A stretch of 64,000 nucleotides of DNA. Source: Niabella insulamsoli (GTDB lineage: Bacteria; Bacteroidota; Bacteroidia; Chitinophagales; Chitinophagaceae). The notes beneath the pieces were generated by a model. It worked only from the letters and a program-made list of their open reading frames with translations, made no database searches and was not told where the DNA came from. Where the stretch lies: the NCBI RefSeq assembly GCF_039652435.2, contig NZ_CP190246.1, forward strand, positions 1,426,001-1,490,000, in the 5' to 3' direction. Of the stretch, positions 9,375 to 18,274 are shown piece after piece. Each line of letters opens with the position of its first letter. Position 1 is the first letter of the stretch. The position numbers and the translations under genes are program-made.

Positions 9375-10043
9375 ATGCAAAAGATCGTGTTGGCGGCCTT
9401 GCTTTGTATTTTTTTGTTGGGTTGTATTTCTTACAGAAAACGGCCTGCGCGTTTGTTCAACGAAGTTGTTCAAAATCAAAAAACCTTTGATGTGGCGATA
9501 GTGCCGGGTATTGCTTTCCACGACAAATGGGATTCGGTCATGAAGGGGCGCGTGCTTTGGGTTGATTTTCTTTATCGAAAAGGGATCGTCAAAAATATTA
9601 TTTTTTCTGGAGCCGCCGTCTATTCGCCTTATACCGAAGCTAAAATTATGGGCTTATACGCCCGGCAATTGGGCATTCCTGAAACGCATATTTTTTATGA
9701 AACCCGTGCAGAACATAGCACCGAAAATATTTATTATTCTTATGAGCTTGCCCGTGAAAAAGGATTTAAAACTATTGCGCTTGTTACAGATCCGTTTCAA
9801 TCTGCATTGACCAAAGGCTTTACCAGGCGAAGGTTTGCGACGCCGATTCAGCATATACCTTTTATGGTGGATACCTTAAATAAAATCAACAAAGTAGATT
9901 ATACGATCAATCCGGCCGCTGCTTTTAAACCCGGGTTTCAATCAATCGTAGAGCGGGAAGGACGTATCAAAAGATTTTTTGGTACTTTAGGCGCTCATAT
10001 CCCCTGGGAAAATAAACAGGGGAGAAAAGCAGCGCCTTTATAA
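9375..10043 (+). CDS. YdcF-like (DUF218) envelope protein, predicted lipoprotein
   Basis: The 222-residue protein starts MQKIVLAALLCIFLLGC with a lipobox ending at Cys17, so it is probably a lipoprotein or membrane-anchored. The body matches the DUF218/YdcF/SanA fold: a first strand DVAIVPGIAF, GAAVYSPYTEAKIM, and the ETRAEHSTENIYYSYELA segment, which is very typical of the family. The family has a Rossmann-like fold and is linked to envelope integrity, but its biochemical role is not settled. It is flanked by a terminator upstream and an AraC-type regulator downstream, and appears to be a single gene. Confidence 0.82.
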   Translation: MQKIVLAALLCIFLLGCISYRKRPARLFNEVVQNQKTFDVAIVPGIAFHDKWDSVMKGRVLWVDFLYRKGIVKNIIFSGAAVYSPYTEAKIMGLYARQLGIPETHIFYETRAEHSTENIYYSYELAREKGFKTIALVTDPFQSALTKGFTRRRFATPIQHIPFMVDTLNKINKVDYTINPAAAFKPGFQSIVEREGRIKRFFGTLGAHIPWENKQGRKAAPL

Positions 10044-10106
10044 CGACAGCGCTGAGATAAAATAGCAACCCGTGGGCAAAAACTGACGGGGACCATCGAA
10101 CTGACC

Positions 10107-11018
10107 ATGAGTAAACAACAGATCAAACTACTAAATAGCGTTACAGATATTTATAAGGGAAAGAGCCGTCCGGTAAAGGAGGATGTGGGCTTTATTGTTC
10201 ATGATTTCAATGAAGTAACGCTTCAATATCCTTATACTTCGGGGGTTTATAGAACCAATTATTATTCTTTTTTATTTATCAAAGATGGCAGCGGCAGTTA
10301 TACGCTGGATGACGCGACCTTCCATTTTTCTGCTAATTGTTTTTATTTTTCTAACCCGGGGCATATCAAATCACACTATTTCGAACAGCTTCGCGAAGCT
10401 TACCGGATCGCTGTTACAGAGGAATTTATTGTGAAATATATTCATCCGGATATTTTTAACGAATTTCCTTTCCTGATTGCTGAAACTTCTGTTCCTCAGG
10501 CATTAGATGCTGATGATGTGGCGGTTTTTGAAAATATTTTCAAACAGATTCAAAGGGAGTTTAACAGTTCGGCGCCGAGCAGCTACCGTATAACTGGAAA
10601 ATATTTCGCTATCCTGCTGTATAAAATCAAAGACAAGTTTTGGGCCAACTACCTACCTCTTGAAGAGGGCGATCGCAGTTCCCAGATCGTAAGGAACTTT
10701 AAGAAAAATATGGAACTGCATTTTTCAGCCATTTCAAAGGGAGCGGTGGAACGCATTTTTACGGTTGCCGATTTTGCGGAGTTACAAAATCTGAATGCTA
10801 ACTATTTTAACCAGGTTATAAAAAGTAAAACCGGCCGAACGGTTACCGAGTGGTTGAACAACAAGATGCTGGTAGCCGCGCAGGGGCTGCTTTTACATTC
10901 ACCCCGAAGTATAAAAGAAATTGCGTTTCTGCTTGGTTTTTCAGACGGCGCGCATTTTAGTAAGTTCTTCAAAAAGCACACATTATCGTCGCCTTTGCAA
11001 TACCGGAAGGCGAGATAA
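10107..11018 (+). CDS. AraC-family transcriptional regulator
   Basis: The protein has 303 residues. The N-terminal part (about 40-140) is a cupin-like sensing region. The C-terminal hundred residues hold two helix-turn-helix motifs: FTVADFAELQNLNANYFNQ and SIKEIAFLLGFSDGAHFSKF, the second matching the AraC signature closely. It probably controls nearby genes; the SDR gene at 12.5 kb is a candidate target because such pairs are common, but nothing in the sequence proves it. Confidence 0.9.
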   Translation: MSKQQIKLLNSVTDIYKGKSRPVKEDVGFIVHDFNEVTLQYPYTSGVYRTNYYSFLFIKDGSGSYTLDDATFHFSANCFYFSNPGHIKSHYFEQLREAYRIAVTEEFIVKYIHPDIFNEFPFLIAETSVPQALDADDVAVFENIFKQIQREFNSSAPSSYRITGKYFAILLYKIKDKFWANYLPLEEGDRSSQIVRNFKKNMELHFSAISKGAVERIFTVADFAELQNLNANYFNQVIKSKTGRTVTEWLNNKMLVAAQGLLLHSPRSIKEIAFLLGFSDGAHFSKFFKKHTLSSPLQYRKAR

Positions 11019-11147
11019 AAAAACAGGGATTTTTCTGCCAGATGATGCGAACAGAATACTTATCTAGCTACGGGGCTGTTAGGATTGACTGTTGAAATGT
11101 AAAGGAAAGAACTGGATGAATTTTAACAAATAAGAAAAAATAAACCT

Positions 11148-12182
11148 ATGCTCACAACAAAAGGAGTTAGTGTAAAACATCTATTCAGCTGGACATGGCG
11201 CTATGTTTTTTGGTTAATGCTTTTTAATGGTACGGTAGCTACGCTTTACTATTTTAATATAATTAACTTGAAGATTCCATGGTTGCCGGTTTCTGTAATT
11301 GGTACTGCTGTGGCATTCTATGTGGGGTTTAAAAATAACAACGCTTACGGGCGGCTTTGGGAAGCCCGAAAAATATGGGGCGGTATCGTAAACGACAGCC
11401 GCGCCTGGGGCATAATGGTCGATGGGTTTATAACAAACATGTTCACGAAAGCCCAAAAAAGTGAAATTGAAATTCATGAAATCAAAAAGCGATTGATTTA
11501 CCGGCATATTGCATGGTTATATACACATCGAAACCAATTGCTTGTTCCTACCTCCTGGGAGCATTTGAGCCAAAGCGGTAATACAAAGAGAACGGCCCGC
11601 TATTTTCAAAAGAACTTTGGTTTAGGACTGCTTGATGATGATGTCACTCCCAAAGGACTGAAACGCTATTTACCCGAAAGTGAATACGAACGCCTGATAA
11701 ACTACGCCAACACGGCGACGCAAATCATCAACGAGCAATCGCGGGATTTGCGGGAATTGCGAAAAGAAAATCTTATCGATGATTTTAGACACATGCGCAT
11801 GGAAGATGTGTTGCGTAGTTTCTATGAACTTCAGGGGAAAAATGAGCGTATTAAAAAGTTTCCGCTGCCCCGGCAATACTCTGCAATGAGCCATTATTTT
11901 GTGGCCATATTTATTTTCCTGCTTCCTTTCAGTATGGTGCCGGAAATAATGAACCTGGCATCCTGGAGTATCTGGTTATCCATTCCAATTACCGCATTAG
12001 TAGGCTGGGTGTATATTATGATGGAAGTGATCGGCGATTATTCTGAAAACCCATTCCAGGGATTAATGAACGATATCCCGATGATGTCGCTCTGCCGAAC
12101 TATAGAAATCGATTTAAGAGAAATGCTCAACGAAACCGATTTGCCACCGGCCATACAATCGGTAAAAGGGGTATTAAACTAA
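11148..12182 (+). CDS. Bestrophin-like (UPF0187/RFP-TM) membrane channel protein, copy 1
   Basis: The protein has 344 residues with hydrophobic helices near the N-terminus (YVFWLMLFNGTVATLYYF, then a helix ending VAFYVGFKNNNAYGRLWEAR) and again at about 245-300. The NNAYGRLWEAR segment and the acidic C-terminal segment DYSENPFQG are hallmarks of bacterial bestrophins, pentameric ion channels. A paralogue lies at 15050 and shares these motifs and the C-terminal SRTIEIDLREML-type stretch (here CRTIEIDLREML). It stands alone, with a 129-base upstream gap in which I see no clear promoter. Confidence 0.85.
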   Translation: MLTTKGVSVKHLFSWTWRYVFWLMLFNGTVATLYYFNIINLKIPWLPVSVIGTAVAFYVGFKNNNAYGRLWEARKIWGGIVNDSRAWGIMVDGFITNMFTKAQKSEIEIHEIKKRLIYRHIAWLYTHRNQLLVPTSWEHLSQSGNTKRTARYFQKNFGLGLLDDDVTPKGLKRYLPESEYERLINYANTATQIINEQSRDLRELRKENLIDDFRHMRMEDVLRSFYELQGKNERIKKFPLPRQYSAMSHYFVAIFIFLLPFSMVPEIMNLASWSIWLSIPITALVGWVYIMMEVIGDYSENPFQGLMNDIPMMSLCRTIEIDLREMLNETDLPPAIQSVKGVLN

Positions 12183-12300
12183 AAGTCAAACAACTCATCT
12201 TTTTAGTGAGAACGCTAGGAATATCAACTTTTACAGCACCTGCCGTTTGATTTGCCATTTGCAATCGCTCAAAAAATTCGCTGATTTTTTCGTTCACCAT
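12127..12300 (-). CDS. Possible small protein or gene remnant (57 codons)
   Basis: On the minus strand an ATG at 12300 opens 57 codons beginning MVNEKISEFFERLQMANQ. The first 34 residues look protein-like (amphipathic helix, sensible codons); the rest runs antisense into the end of the bestrophin gene. It lies divergent to the SDR gene. I recognise no family. It may be a leftover of a truncated gene or a chance frame. Confidence 0.25.
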   Translation of the reverse strand: MVNEKISEFFERLQMANQTAGAVKVDIPSVLTKKMSCLTFSLIPLLPIVWPVANRFR

Positions 12301-12477
12301 GCGATGTGTTGGAATTTAGATAAAGGTGATTTTTTAAAAAATAAAACTAAGCAACGCCACATATTTTCTAACGCATTTGTTTTCCTGCTATCTGCACCAC
12401 ACAAACTGTAAGTCGTACAACCATTTTTTTACAGCAAGCTTGAACTTTGAGGTCTTTCAAAATTAAAAGAAATCACA

Positions 12478-13233
12478 ATGGGAAAAATTAATTTAAAAGA
12501 CAAAGTAGTTGTAATTGCCGGAGGAGGAAAAAACCTGGGCGGGTTGATTAGCCGCGAAATTGCCGGGCGGGGCGCCGACGTTATGATCCACTACAACAGC
12601 GAAAGCTCGCGCGCTGAAAGTGATAAGACCGCAGCCGCAGTTCGCGCGCTAGGGCGCAAGGCTGAACTGTTTCAGGGTGATTTGACAGATGTAAACAACA
12701 TGAAAGCCTTGTTTAAAATGGCAAAGGAAAAATTTGGCAGGATTGATGTCGCTATTAACACAGTTGGTATGGTACTCAAAAAGCCGTTTGTTGATACAAC
12801 GGAAGCGGAGTTTGATACGATGTCCGATATCAACAGTAAGGCTGCCTATTTCTTCATCCAGGAGGCAGGCAAAAACCTGGAGGATAATGGTAAGATTATT
12901 TCGATCGTTACTTCGCTGCTTGGTGCATACACCGGTTTTTACTCCACCTACGCTGGAGCAAAGGCGCCGGTAGAACATTATACGCGCGCGGCTTCGAAAG
13001 AATTTGGCAGCCGGGGCATTTCCGTAACGGCCGTTGCTCCGGGTCCGATGGATACACCATTTTTTTACGGACAGGAAACCCCCGACGCTGTAGCTTATCA
13101 CAAGTCAGCTTCTGCTTTAGGCGGGCTTACTCATATCGAAGATATCGCCCCGCTTGTTTTGTTCCTGGCAACAGACGGCTGGTGGATCACCGGGCAAACC
13201 ATCCTCATCAATGGCGGCTATACCACTAAGTAA
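12478..13233 (+). CDS. SDR-family NAD(P)-dependent oxidoreductase
   Basis: This 251-residue protein has the Rossmann fold of short-chain dehydrogenases. The dinucleotide-binding segment reads VIAGGGKNLGGLI (the first Gly of the usual TGxxxGIG is kept as AGGGxxxGG), the NAG-like segment is NTVG, and the catalytic residues are Ser146, Tyr158 and Lys162 (motif TYAGAK). Family members reduce carbonyls or oxidise alcohols; the substrate cannot be inferred. It is a single gene followed by a clear terminator. The AraC regulator upstream and the possible remnant on the opposite strand are its nearest regulatory context. Confidence 0.92.
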   Translation: MGKINLKDKVVVIAGGGKNLGGLISREIAGRGADVMIHYNSESSRAESDKTAAAVRALGRKAELFQGDLTDVNNMKALFKMAKEKFGRIDVAINTVGMVLKKPFVDTTEAEFDTMSDINSKAAYFFIQEAGKNLEDNGKIISIVTSLLGAYTGFYSTYAGAKAPVEHYTRAASKEFGSRGISVTAVAPGPMDTPFFYGQETPDAVAYHKSASALGGLTHIEDIAPLVLFLATDGWWITGQTILINGGYTTK

Positions 13234-13245
13234 TTAACTTTATAT

Positions 13246-13280
13246 AAAGGGCAATGCAGGTTAGCGTTGCTCTTTATTTT
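13246..13280 (+). terminator. Intrinsic terminator after the SDR gene
   Basis: AAAGGGCAATGC (13246-13257) pairs with GCGTTGCTCTTT (13264-13275), allowing G-U pairs, with a 6-base loop, and ATTTT follows. Confidence 0.75.
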
Positions 13281-13321
13281 AATCATAAAAAAAATGGGTT
13301 CTTCAACGGGCCTATGACGGT

Positions 13322-13840
13322 ATGACAATCTCAGACGCCAAAAATATGATCGCCGCTGCGACATCTGCATCTGAGCCACAGGCATGGATCGATCTCGGTT
13401 GCGGAGCAGGAACGTTTACCCTGGCGCTAGCAGCGCTGTTGCCGCCGGGAAGTGAAGTGACAGGCGTGGATAAAGCGCAGCAAAATTTACCTGAGCGAAG
13501 TGCTAACGGCAACATCATCAAATTTATAAAATCGGATATAGTAAACCTGAGCGTGGAGCCGAATGTTGATGGCGTTTTAATGGCCAACGCGCTGCATTAT
13601 ATACGCGATCAGGAGGGTTTTATCGAAAGATTATTAACAATCATGAACCGGCGTTTTAGATTACTACTGGTGGAGTATGATAACGACCGGCCGAATCCCT
13701 GGGTGCCTTACCCGGTTTCCTTTAGCCGTTTGCAAAATTTATTTAAAAGTCCTATATTCCGAATTGAAAAACTAAACGAGAGCGCTTCTGTTTATGGGCA
13801 GGGAAATATGTATGCAGCGCTGATAACTTTACACCATTGA
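13322..13840 (+). CDS. Class I SAM-dependent methyltransferase (short)
   Basis: The protein has 172 residues. Motif I is clear (WIDLGCGAGTFTLALAALL, about 21-39), followed by the acidic residue ending strand two (GVDKAQ) and a motif-IV-like segment GVLMANALHYI. It is shorter than most relatives and starts only 20 residues before motif I, so the cap helices are minimal. The frame is closed by TAA at 13286, so it cannot be much longer. The substrate is unknown. It ends 3 bases before the DoxX-like gene, so the two are probably cotranscribed. Confidence 0.8.
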   Translation: MTISDAKNMIAAATSASEPQAWIDLGCGAGTFTLALAALLPPGSEVTGVDKAQQNLPERSANGNIIKFIKSDIVNLSVEPNVDGVLMANALHYIRDQEGFIERLLTIMNRRFRLLLVEYDNDRPNPWVPYPVSFSRLQNLFKSPIFRIEKLNESASVYGQGNMYAALITLHH

Positions 13841-13843
13841 CTT

Positions 13844-14191
13844 ATGATACCAAAAATAATTAGCGGCGTTCTGGCTTTAATAGCCGTTTTCATGGGACTA
13901 AAGCAGGGATGGGTCATGGCATCGTCCCAACCGGAAATGATGGAGATGTTTTCGAAATGGGGTTTTAACAAAACCTCGCTCGCCATCAATGGTGCAATTA
14001 CAATGCTTAGCGCCATCTTAATGCTGTTTACCAAGACCTTTTTTTGGGGAAACTTTATTATGGCCGCCGGTATTTTATTGATTATATGTTTCCACCTTTT
14101 ATACCGCGACTTCAAAGGGGCGGCAATTGAACTTCCTTTTTTAATGCTGAACCTGGCATTGATTTATCTGCATCATCCTTTATCAAAATAG
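13844..14191 (+). CDS. Small four-helix membrane protein, DoxX-like
   Basis: This 115-residue hydrophobic protein has four predicted membrane helices (about 3-22, 44-62, 66-88 and 93-110). The layout and the MEMFSKWGF segment between helices one and two resemble DoxX-like proteins, whose role is loosely linked to redox or stress functions. It starts 3 bases after the methyltransferase stop and ends 6 bases before the next gene, so the three probably form an operon. The assignment rests on topology and general similarity. Confidence 0.65.
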   Translation: MIPKIISGVLALIAVFMGLKQGWVMASSQPEMMEMFSKWGFNKTSLAINGAITMLSAILMLFTKTFFWGNFIMAAGILLIICFHLLYRDFKGAAIELPFLMLNLALIYLHHPLSK

Positions 14192-14197
14192 TATCAA

Positions 14198-14626
14198 ATG
14201 AACACCTGGAAGCGCTGCCTCATTTCGTTAGGTTTCTTTTTTGCGGCGTGTGGGCAGCCTCCAGGAAGACAAACCGTTGAAACACCGATAAAAAAACAAC
14301 ATTATATGGACACTGGGAAATTAACAAACACAACTGTAAAAGCAGCATTCGAAGCCTGGCAAAAGGGGGATGCCGACGCCTTCCTTTCTTTTTTTACAGC
14401 CGATGCAAAGTTAACCGACGACGGCAACCCTCGCGATTTTCAGAAATTTGTAAAAGAAGCTTGTGGTAGCGAACGCTTTACATCCATCGACAAAGTCGAA
14501 GCAGCCGGGACAGCCATTTATGGGCATTTCCATACCGAGCGCTGGGGTGATTTTAATACCTTTTTTAAATTTCATATCGACAGCGCAGGAAAAATTGATC
14601 AACTAGATATTGGTCAGGCCGGTTAA
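14198..14626 (+). CDS. NTF2-like (SnoaL-type) lipoprotein
   Basis: The protein has 142 residues. The N-terminus MNTWKRCLISLGFFFAACG is a lipoprotein signal with its lipobox at Cys18. The rest is a single NTF2-like fold: TVKAAFEAWQKGDADAFLSF is the usual first helix, followed by strands with GHFHTERWGDFNTFFKFHID. The family includes small ketosteroid-isomerase-like enzymes and binding proteins; the ligand is unknown. An internal ATG (MDTGKLTNTT) could start a cytoplasmic form, but the lipobox start is convincing. Confidence 0.75.
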   Translation: MNTWKRCLISLGFFFAACGQPPGRQTVETPIKKQHYMDTGKLTNTTVKAAFEAWQKGDADAFLSFFTADAKLTDDGNPRDFQKFVKEACGSERFTSIDKVEAAGTAIYGHFHTERWGDFNTFFKFHIDSAGKIDQLDIGQAG

Positions 14627-14692
14627 GATGCATTATATTCAATTCAATTACCATCCGATAATTTAAGCAAAGTGATTCGTAGTTTTTCAGGC

Positions 14693-15053
14693 ATGCTCAG
14701 GCATATCAGCCGCTATCAATACGAATTTTTGTTGTTTGGATTAATGCGGTTATCTGCTCCTGATAGAGATATTTTCATTTCTGTTTCAGTTCCTGCTTTA
14801 TAACGATCCCGATTGTTTAAACATTGAATTGGGACGCAATGTTTCCGCTGTTTTCGTAGACCTGGTTTATTTCACTACGATTAGTTTAACAACGATCGGT
14901 TTTGGCGATATCGCACCGACGGCGCATTATACCAAGCTGGTCACTTCGCTGATGGGCCTTATGGGTACTTTTTATACCGTTGTGTTGACGGGTATTTTGA
15001 TCAGTAATTTTGCACCACATTTTATTAAAACCAATAAAAAACAAGATGTATGA
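14693..15053 (+). pseudogene. Two-TM potassium channel remnant with internal deletion
   Basis: Two frames together look like one damaged ion-channel gene. From the ATG at 14693 the sequence reads MLRHISRYQYEFLLFGLM, and then frame sense is lost. From about 14745, in another frame, it reads CGYLLLIEIFSFLFQFLLY (a membrane helix), then a pore helix and the selectivity filter TTIGFGD, then a last helix (LMGTFYTVVLTGILISNF). Bacteroidota channels of this kind that I recall start and end like this but carry about a hundred more residues between the two blocks, so an internal deletion that also shifts frame is the simplest reading. The downstream frame has no ATG before the filter, only a TTG at 14829. 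Its stop overlaps the start of the next bestrophin gene. Confidence 0.6.
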
Positions 15054-16063
15054 ATATAGGTTCCTATTATAAGCTCAAGCACTTTATTCCGTGGACAAGA
15101 AGAAATATTTATAAGGTAGCGCTGCTGTCGCTATTACCCACCATTTTGTATGGCGTTTGTGATGTGACGTGGATTGCCATTCCCTGGTCGATAGTAGCCC
15201 TCGTTGGTGTGGGCGCTGCTTTTATAGCAGGATTTAGAAATACGCAAACCTACAATCGCCTTTGGGAAGCCCGGCAAATATGGGGCGCCATCGTTAATGA
15301 CAGCCGTGCCTGGGGGATGATGGCCAAAGACTTTGTGACAGCCGCGGGAACGCCAACTGTTTCGGAAGAGCTTAAAGTGATTCATCGGCGGCTGGTGTAT
15401 CGGCATATCGCCTGGCTGACGGCGCTGCGCCATCAATTGAGGAAACCGCAGGTTTGGGAAAATCAAAACAAGTCCTATTTCAAAGAATACAAAAATTATT
15501 ATAAAGTGCCTGAGTGGGAAAGTTCCATTGAGAAGGATATGGCGCCCTATCTGTCGCAGGAAGATCTAAATTATGTTTTAACTAAGAAAAACCGGGCTAC
15601 CCAATTGTTGAGTTTGCAGTCGGCCGATCTGAAAAATTTGCGCAAGCAAAATCTAATTGAGGCTTTCCCCTACGTGGATTTGGAAAGCGTATTGAAAGAT
15701 TTTTTTGCGCATCAGGGTAAATGTGAGCGCATCAAAAATTTTCCCTATCCGCGCCAGTTCGCCAGTATTAATATTTATTTTATATGGATTTTGGCATTGC
15801 TGGTGCCCTTTGCTTTGGTGGAGCCGCTTAGCGGATTGGGAGTGTATGGTGTATGGCTTACGATTCCGGTAAGTATTATCATCGGCTGGATTTTTACCTC
15901 GCTCGACCAGGTAGGAGAGAGCTCTGAAAATCCTTTTGAGGGTGGCGCCAATGACATCCCGATGGCTTCCTTGTCACGAACGATAGAGATAGACCTGCGT
16001 GAAATGTTGGAAGAGACAAATCTGCCCCCTGCTGTTCAGTCAGAAAACAATATTTTAATGTAG
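15050..16063 (+). CDS. Bestrophin-like (UPF0187) membrane channel protein, copy 2
   Basis: This 337-residue paralogue of the protein at 11148 shares RLWEARQIWGAIVNDSRAWG near residue 70, the C-terminal membrane helices (about 240-290), the acidic ESSENPFEGG segment and SRTIEIDLREMLEETNLPP at the end. It should form a pentameric anion-type channel in the inner membrane. Its ATG overlaps the stop of the damaged potassium channel (ATGA), so it was probably translated by coupling to that gene before the gene was damaged. Confidence 0.85.
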   Translation: MNIGSYYKLKHFIPWTRRNIYKVALLSLLPTILYGVCDVTWIAIPWSIVALVGVGAAFIAGFRNTQTYNRLWEARQIWGAIVNDSRAWGMMAKDFVTAAGTPTVSEELKVIHRRLVYRHIAWLTALRHQLRKPQVWENQNKSYFKEYKNYYKVPEWESSIEKDMAPYLSQEDLNYVLTKKNRATQLLSLQSADLKNLRKQNLIEAFPYVDLESVLKDFFAHQGKCERIKNFPYPRQFASINIYFIWILALLVPFALVEPLSGLGVYGVWLTIPVSIIIGWIFTSLDQVGESSENPFEGGANDIPMASLSRTIEIDLREMLEETNLPPAVQSENNILM

Positions 16064-16147
16064 GCGGGCCCATTAATTTTTTATCAAGTTTATTTTTCGA
16101 GCGTAAAGCAATGGTATCTCACGGAACTTTGTGCCTTTAATAGGTAA

Positions 16148-18274
16148 ATGCGCCGTGGGTTTATGCCATATCGATTGAGCCGGATTCTTATTTTTTGCTC
16201 CTGTCTGATGATTCAGCAGGAAAATACTTTTGCGCAGCCTGATGCGCGTCAGGCCGTGCTAAACTATGTCGCCAGCCTGGCAAAGCCGGATGGAGGCTAC
16301 GGCTGGGCAAGCCAGCCCGACGGGCATATAACGCCCACTTTTGCGTTGGTAGGTGTGTTGCTAAATTTAAAAGCGCTCCCGAAAGACAGATCGCCCCTCA
16401 TAACCTGGGTTAGAACCCATCATCCACAAACGGGCCTTAACAAAGAGGCGGGGCCTTCCGGTTCGCAGATGCGCGATTTGGCCTTTCAGCAAATGCAGGC
16501 TATTGCGTGGTTGGGCGGCCGTTTAGATGACTACAAAAAAGAAGTGGCCCAATGGAAATCTCAAAAAAAGTCGATCGCCAATTATGAGGAAATGGGATTT
16601 GGCAATTTTTGGCAGGAAAGTTTTACACCGCTGGCTTTTCAATTGCTCAACCTTCCTTTGGACAGCGTACAAAAGCAATTTTTGCCCTATTTGTCCGGGT
16701 TGAGAAGAAAGAACGGCAGCTACAACAATGCGCCGCCCGGGTTCTATAGCGGTGACGGTAATATTTTGTGCACCTTACATGCGATACGGGCTTTGATCGC
16801 CTTCGATCAAGATACGCCTCAAAAACAGGAACTTATCCATTGGCTTCAAAATTGCCAGAAAGAAGACGGAGGTTTTGTGCACCAGCCGCAACCGGAGTTG
16901 GCCAGGAAGACTGATATAATTTATGCCTGGGCCGCCGTGAGCGCTTTACATCTTTTAGGCACGCAGCCACTTCAAGTCAATAGCTGTGTGCAGTATATTT
17001 TATCACTGCAAAATGCCGATGGAGGTTTTGGAAGTAAGCCAGGCCTCGCTTCCACGCCGATGTCCACTTATTATGCCATCGATGCATTGCGCATTTTAAA
17101 ATCGTTAAACGCGTTAGATAAGCCGTTGATCTCAGGCGCGCCCCCAAAGAAGAAGGAAAACTGGGAAGGCCAAAATCTGTTTACCGTGCAATTTCAAGCG
17201 GTTGGCGCCGGTAGTCCTAAAGAAGCCGTATGGCTTGCTAACTATTTCAAAATCGATCTTTGGGGCGCAAAAAATGCTCCGGATGGCTGGATAGCAGCAG
17301 CACAGCGCATCGCCGACCAACAAAAAGTGCCTGTTCATTTTTTTATAACGGATGAACCTTATCATAAAAGTGTGATCGTTCCAGGCATGGGGAAATTTGG
17401 CCATATCCTCGATTACTTCTCGAAAGCCGGCTATCCTGTTCTTTTTCCCAAAGAAGCGTCCTGGCCCGTTTTACATAAAAACTATATGGCGCCACTGTTA
17501 AAAAATGATGGCGGATTAATCCTACAGGTAAGCAACAACGAGCCGCTGGCAAGGATTTTACTTGACGAATCAATTGATAATGGTGGCTATGTGGCTATGG
17601 CCACTCACCATTTTGATCAGAACTTTGCTTTCTGGCTGCCTTATCTATTTGACTATGAAAGCCGGCTTCCCATGGTTTGTTTGCAGGATGGGCATGGCAT
17701 TGAGTCGTGGTGGTGGGCCGACGAATTACAAAAGGAACGAACTTTATTTATTGCAAAAGAGGCGACTTACCATTCAATGGTTGCCGCCATCCGTAAAAAT
17801 CATGTGGTTTCGGTGAAGCACGATAGCGTCACCCATTATAAAACGCGCATGATGGGCGCTGGCCTTGAAGTTCGTGATTTCATCAGTAGAAACAAAAAGG
17901 GTTGGCGTTGGTGGGCCGACGACGGATCTGTTGAAGACCAGCCCTGGGGAATTATAACGGCAGTGTTTGCGGGCGATCGTTTCGAAACAGCCGCCCCGTC
18001 GACAGGCGTGGCGATCCGCGTCAGGCGCTGGTATAAAACGCGCCAGCAATTTTTGCTGCAGCCGGTTACCCAATTAGTCAGCCTTTCAATTGATGGCAAA
18101 TTAGTTGAAGCGCCATCTTTTGAGTTTAAAAATCAAAAAGGACAGCTACAGGATGCCTATTATTTATATACCATGCAGGGCGTGAGCCCGGGTAAGCACG
18201 AGGTTGAAGCAGTTTTTCAAAAGCTGGAAAACGGAGCGAAGAAAGTAATTAAAACTTCTTTTCATGTGGAATAA
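16148..18274 (+). CDS. Secreted prenyltransferase/terpene-cyclase-fold repeat protein
   Basis: The protein has about 708 residues with an N-terminal signal sequence (SRILIFCSCLMIQQENTFAQ). The first half (about 30-320) contains alpha/alpha-barrel repeats of the prenyltransferase/squalene-cyclase type, seen as the recurring turns KPDGGYGW, KEDGGFVH and NADGGFGS. The second half has no family I recognise; its C-terminus looks beta-rich. The DXDD-type cyclase motif is not apparent, so I do not call an enzyme activity. It overlaps the following sulfatase by 11 bases, which implies joint translation, and may bind or process the same secreted substrate. Confidence 0.7.
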   Translation: MRRGFMPYRLSRILIFCSCLMIQQENTFAQPDARQAVLNYVASLAKPDGGYGWASQPDGHITPTFALVGVLLNLKALPKDRSPLITWVRTHHPQTGLNKEAGPSGSQMRDLAFQQMQAIAWLGGRLDDYKKEVAQWKSQKKSIANYEEMGFGNFWQESFTPLAFQLLNLPLDSVQKQFLPYLSGLRRKNGSYNNAPPGFYSGDGNILCTLHAIRALIAFDQDTPQKQELIHWLQNCQKEDGGFVHQPQPELARKTDIIYAWAAVSALHLLGTQPLQVNSCVQYILSLQNADGGFGSKPGLASTPMSTYYAIDALRILKSLNALDKPLISGAPPKKKENWEGQNLFTVQFQAVGAGSPKEAVWLANYFKIDLWGAKNAPDGWIAAAQRIADQQKVPVHFFITDEPYHKSVIVPGMGKFGHILDYFSKAGYPVLFPKEASWPVLHKNYMAPLLKNDGGLILQVSNNEPLARILLDESIDNGGYVAMATHHFDQNFAFWLPYLFDYESRLPMVCLQDGHGIESWWWADELQKERTLFIAKEATYHSMVAAIRKNHVVSVKHDSVTHYKTRMMGAGLEVRDFISRNKKGWRWWADDGSVEDQPWGIITAVFAGDRFETAAPSTGVAIRVRRWYKTRQQFLLQPVTQLVSLSIDGKLVEAPSFEFKNQKGQLQDAYYLYTMQGVSPGKHEVEAVFQKLENGAKKVIKTSFHVE

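Noticed and set aside
12649..13101. 150-codon minus-strand frame inside the SDR gene
   Set aside because: Antisense shadow of a well-conserved enzyme; composition does not look like protein.
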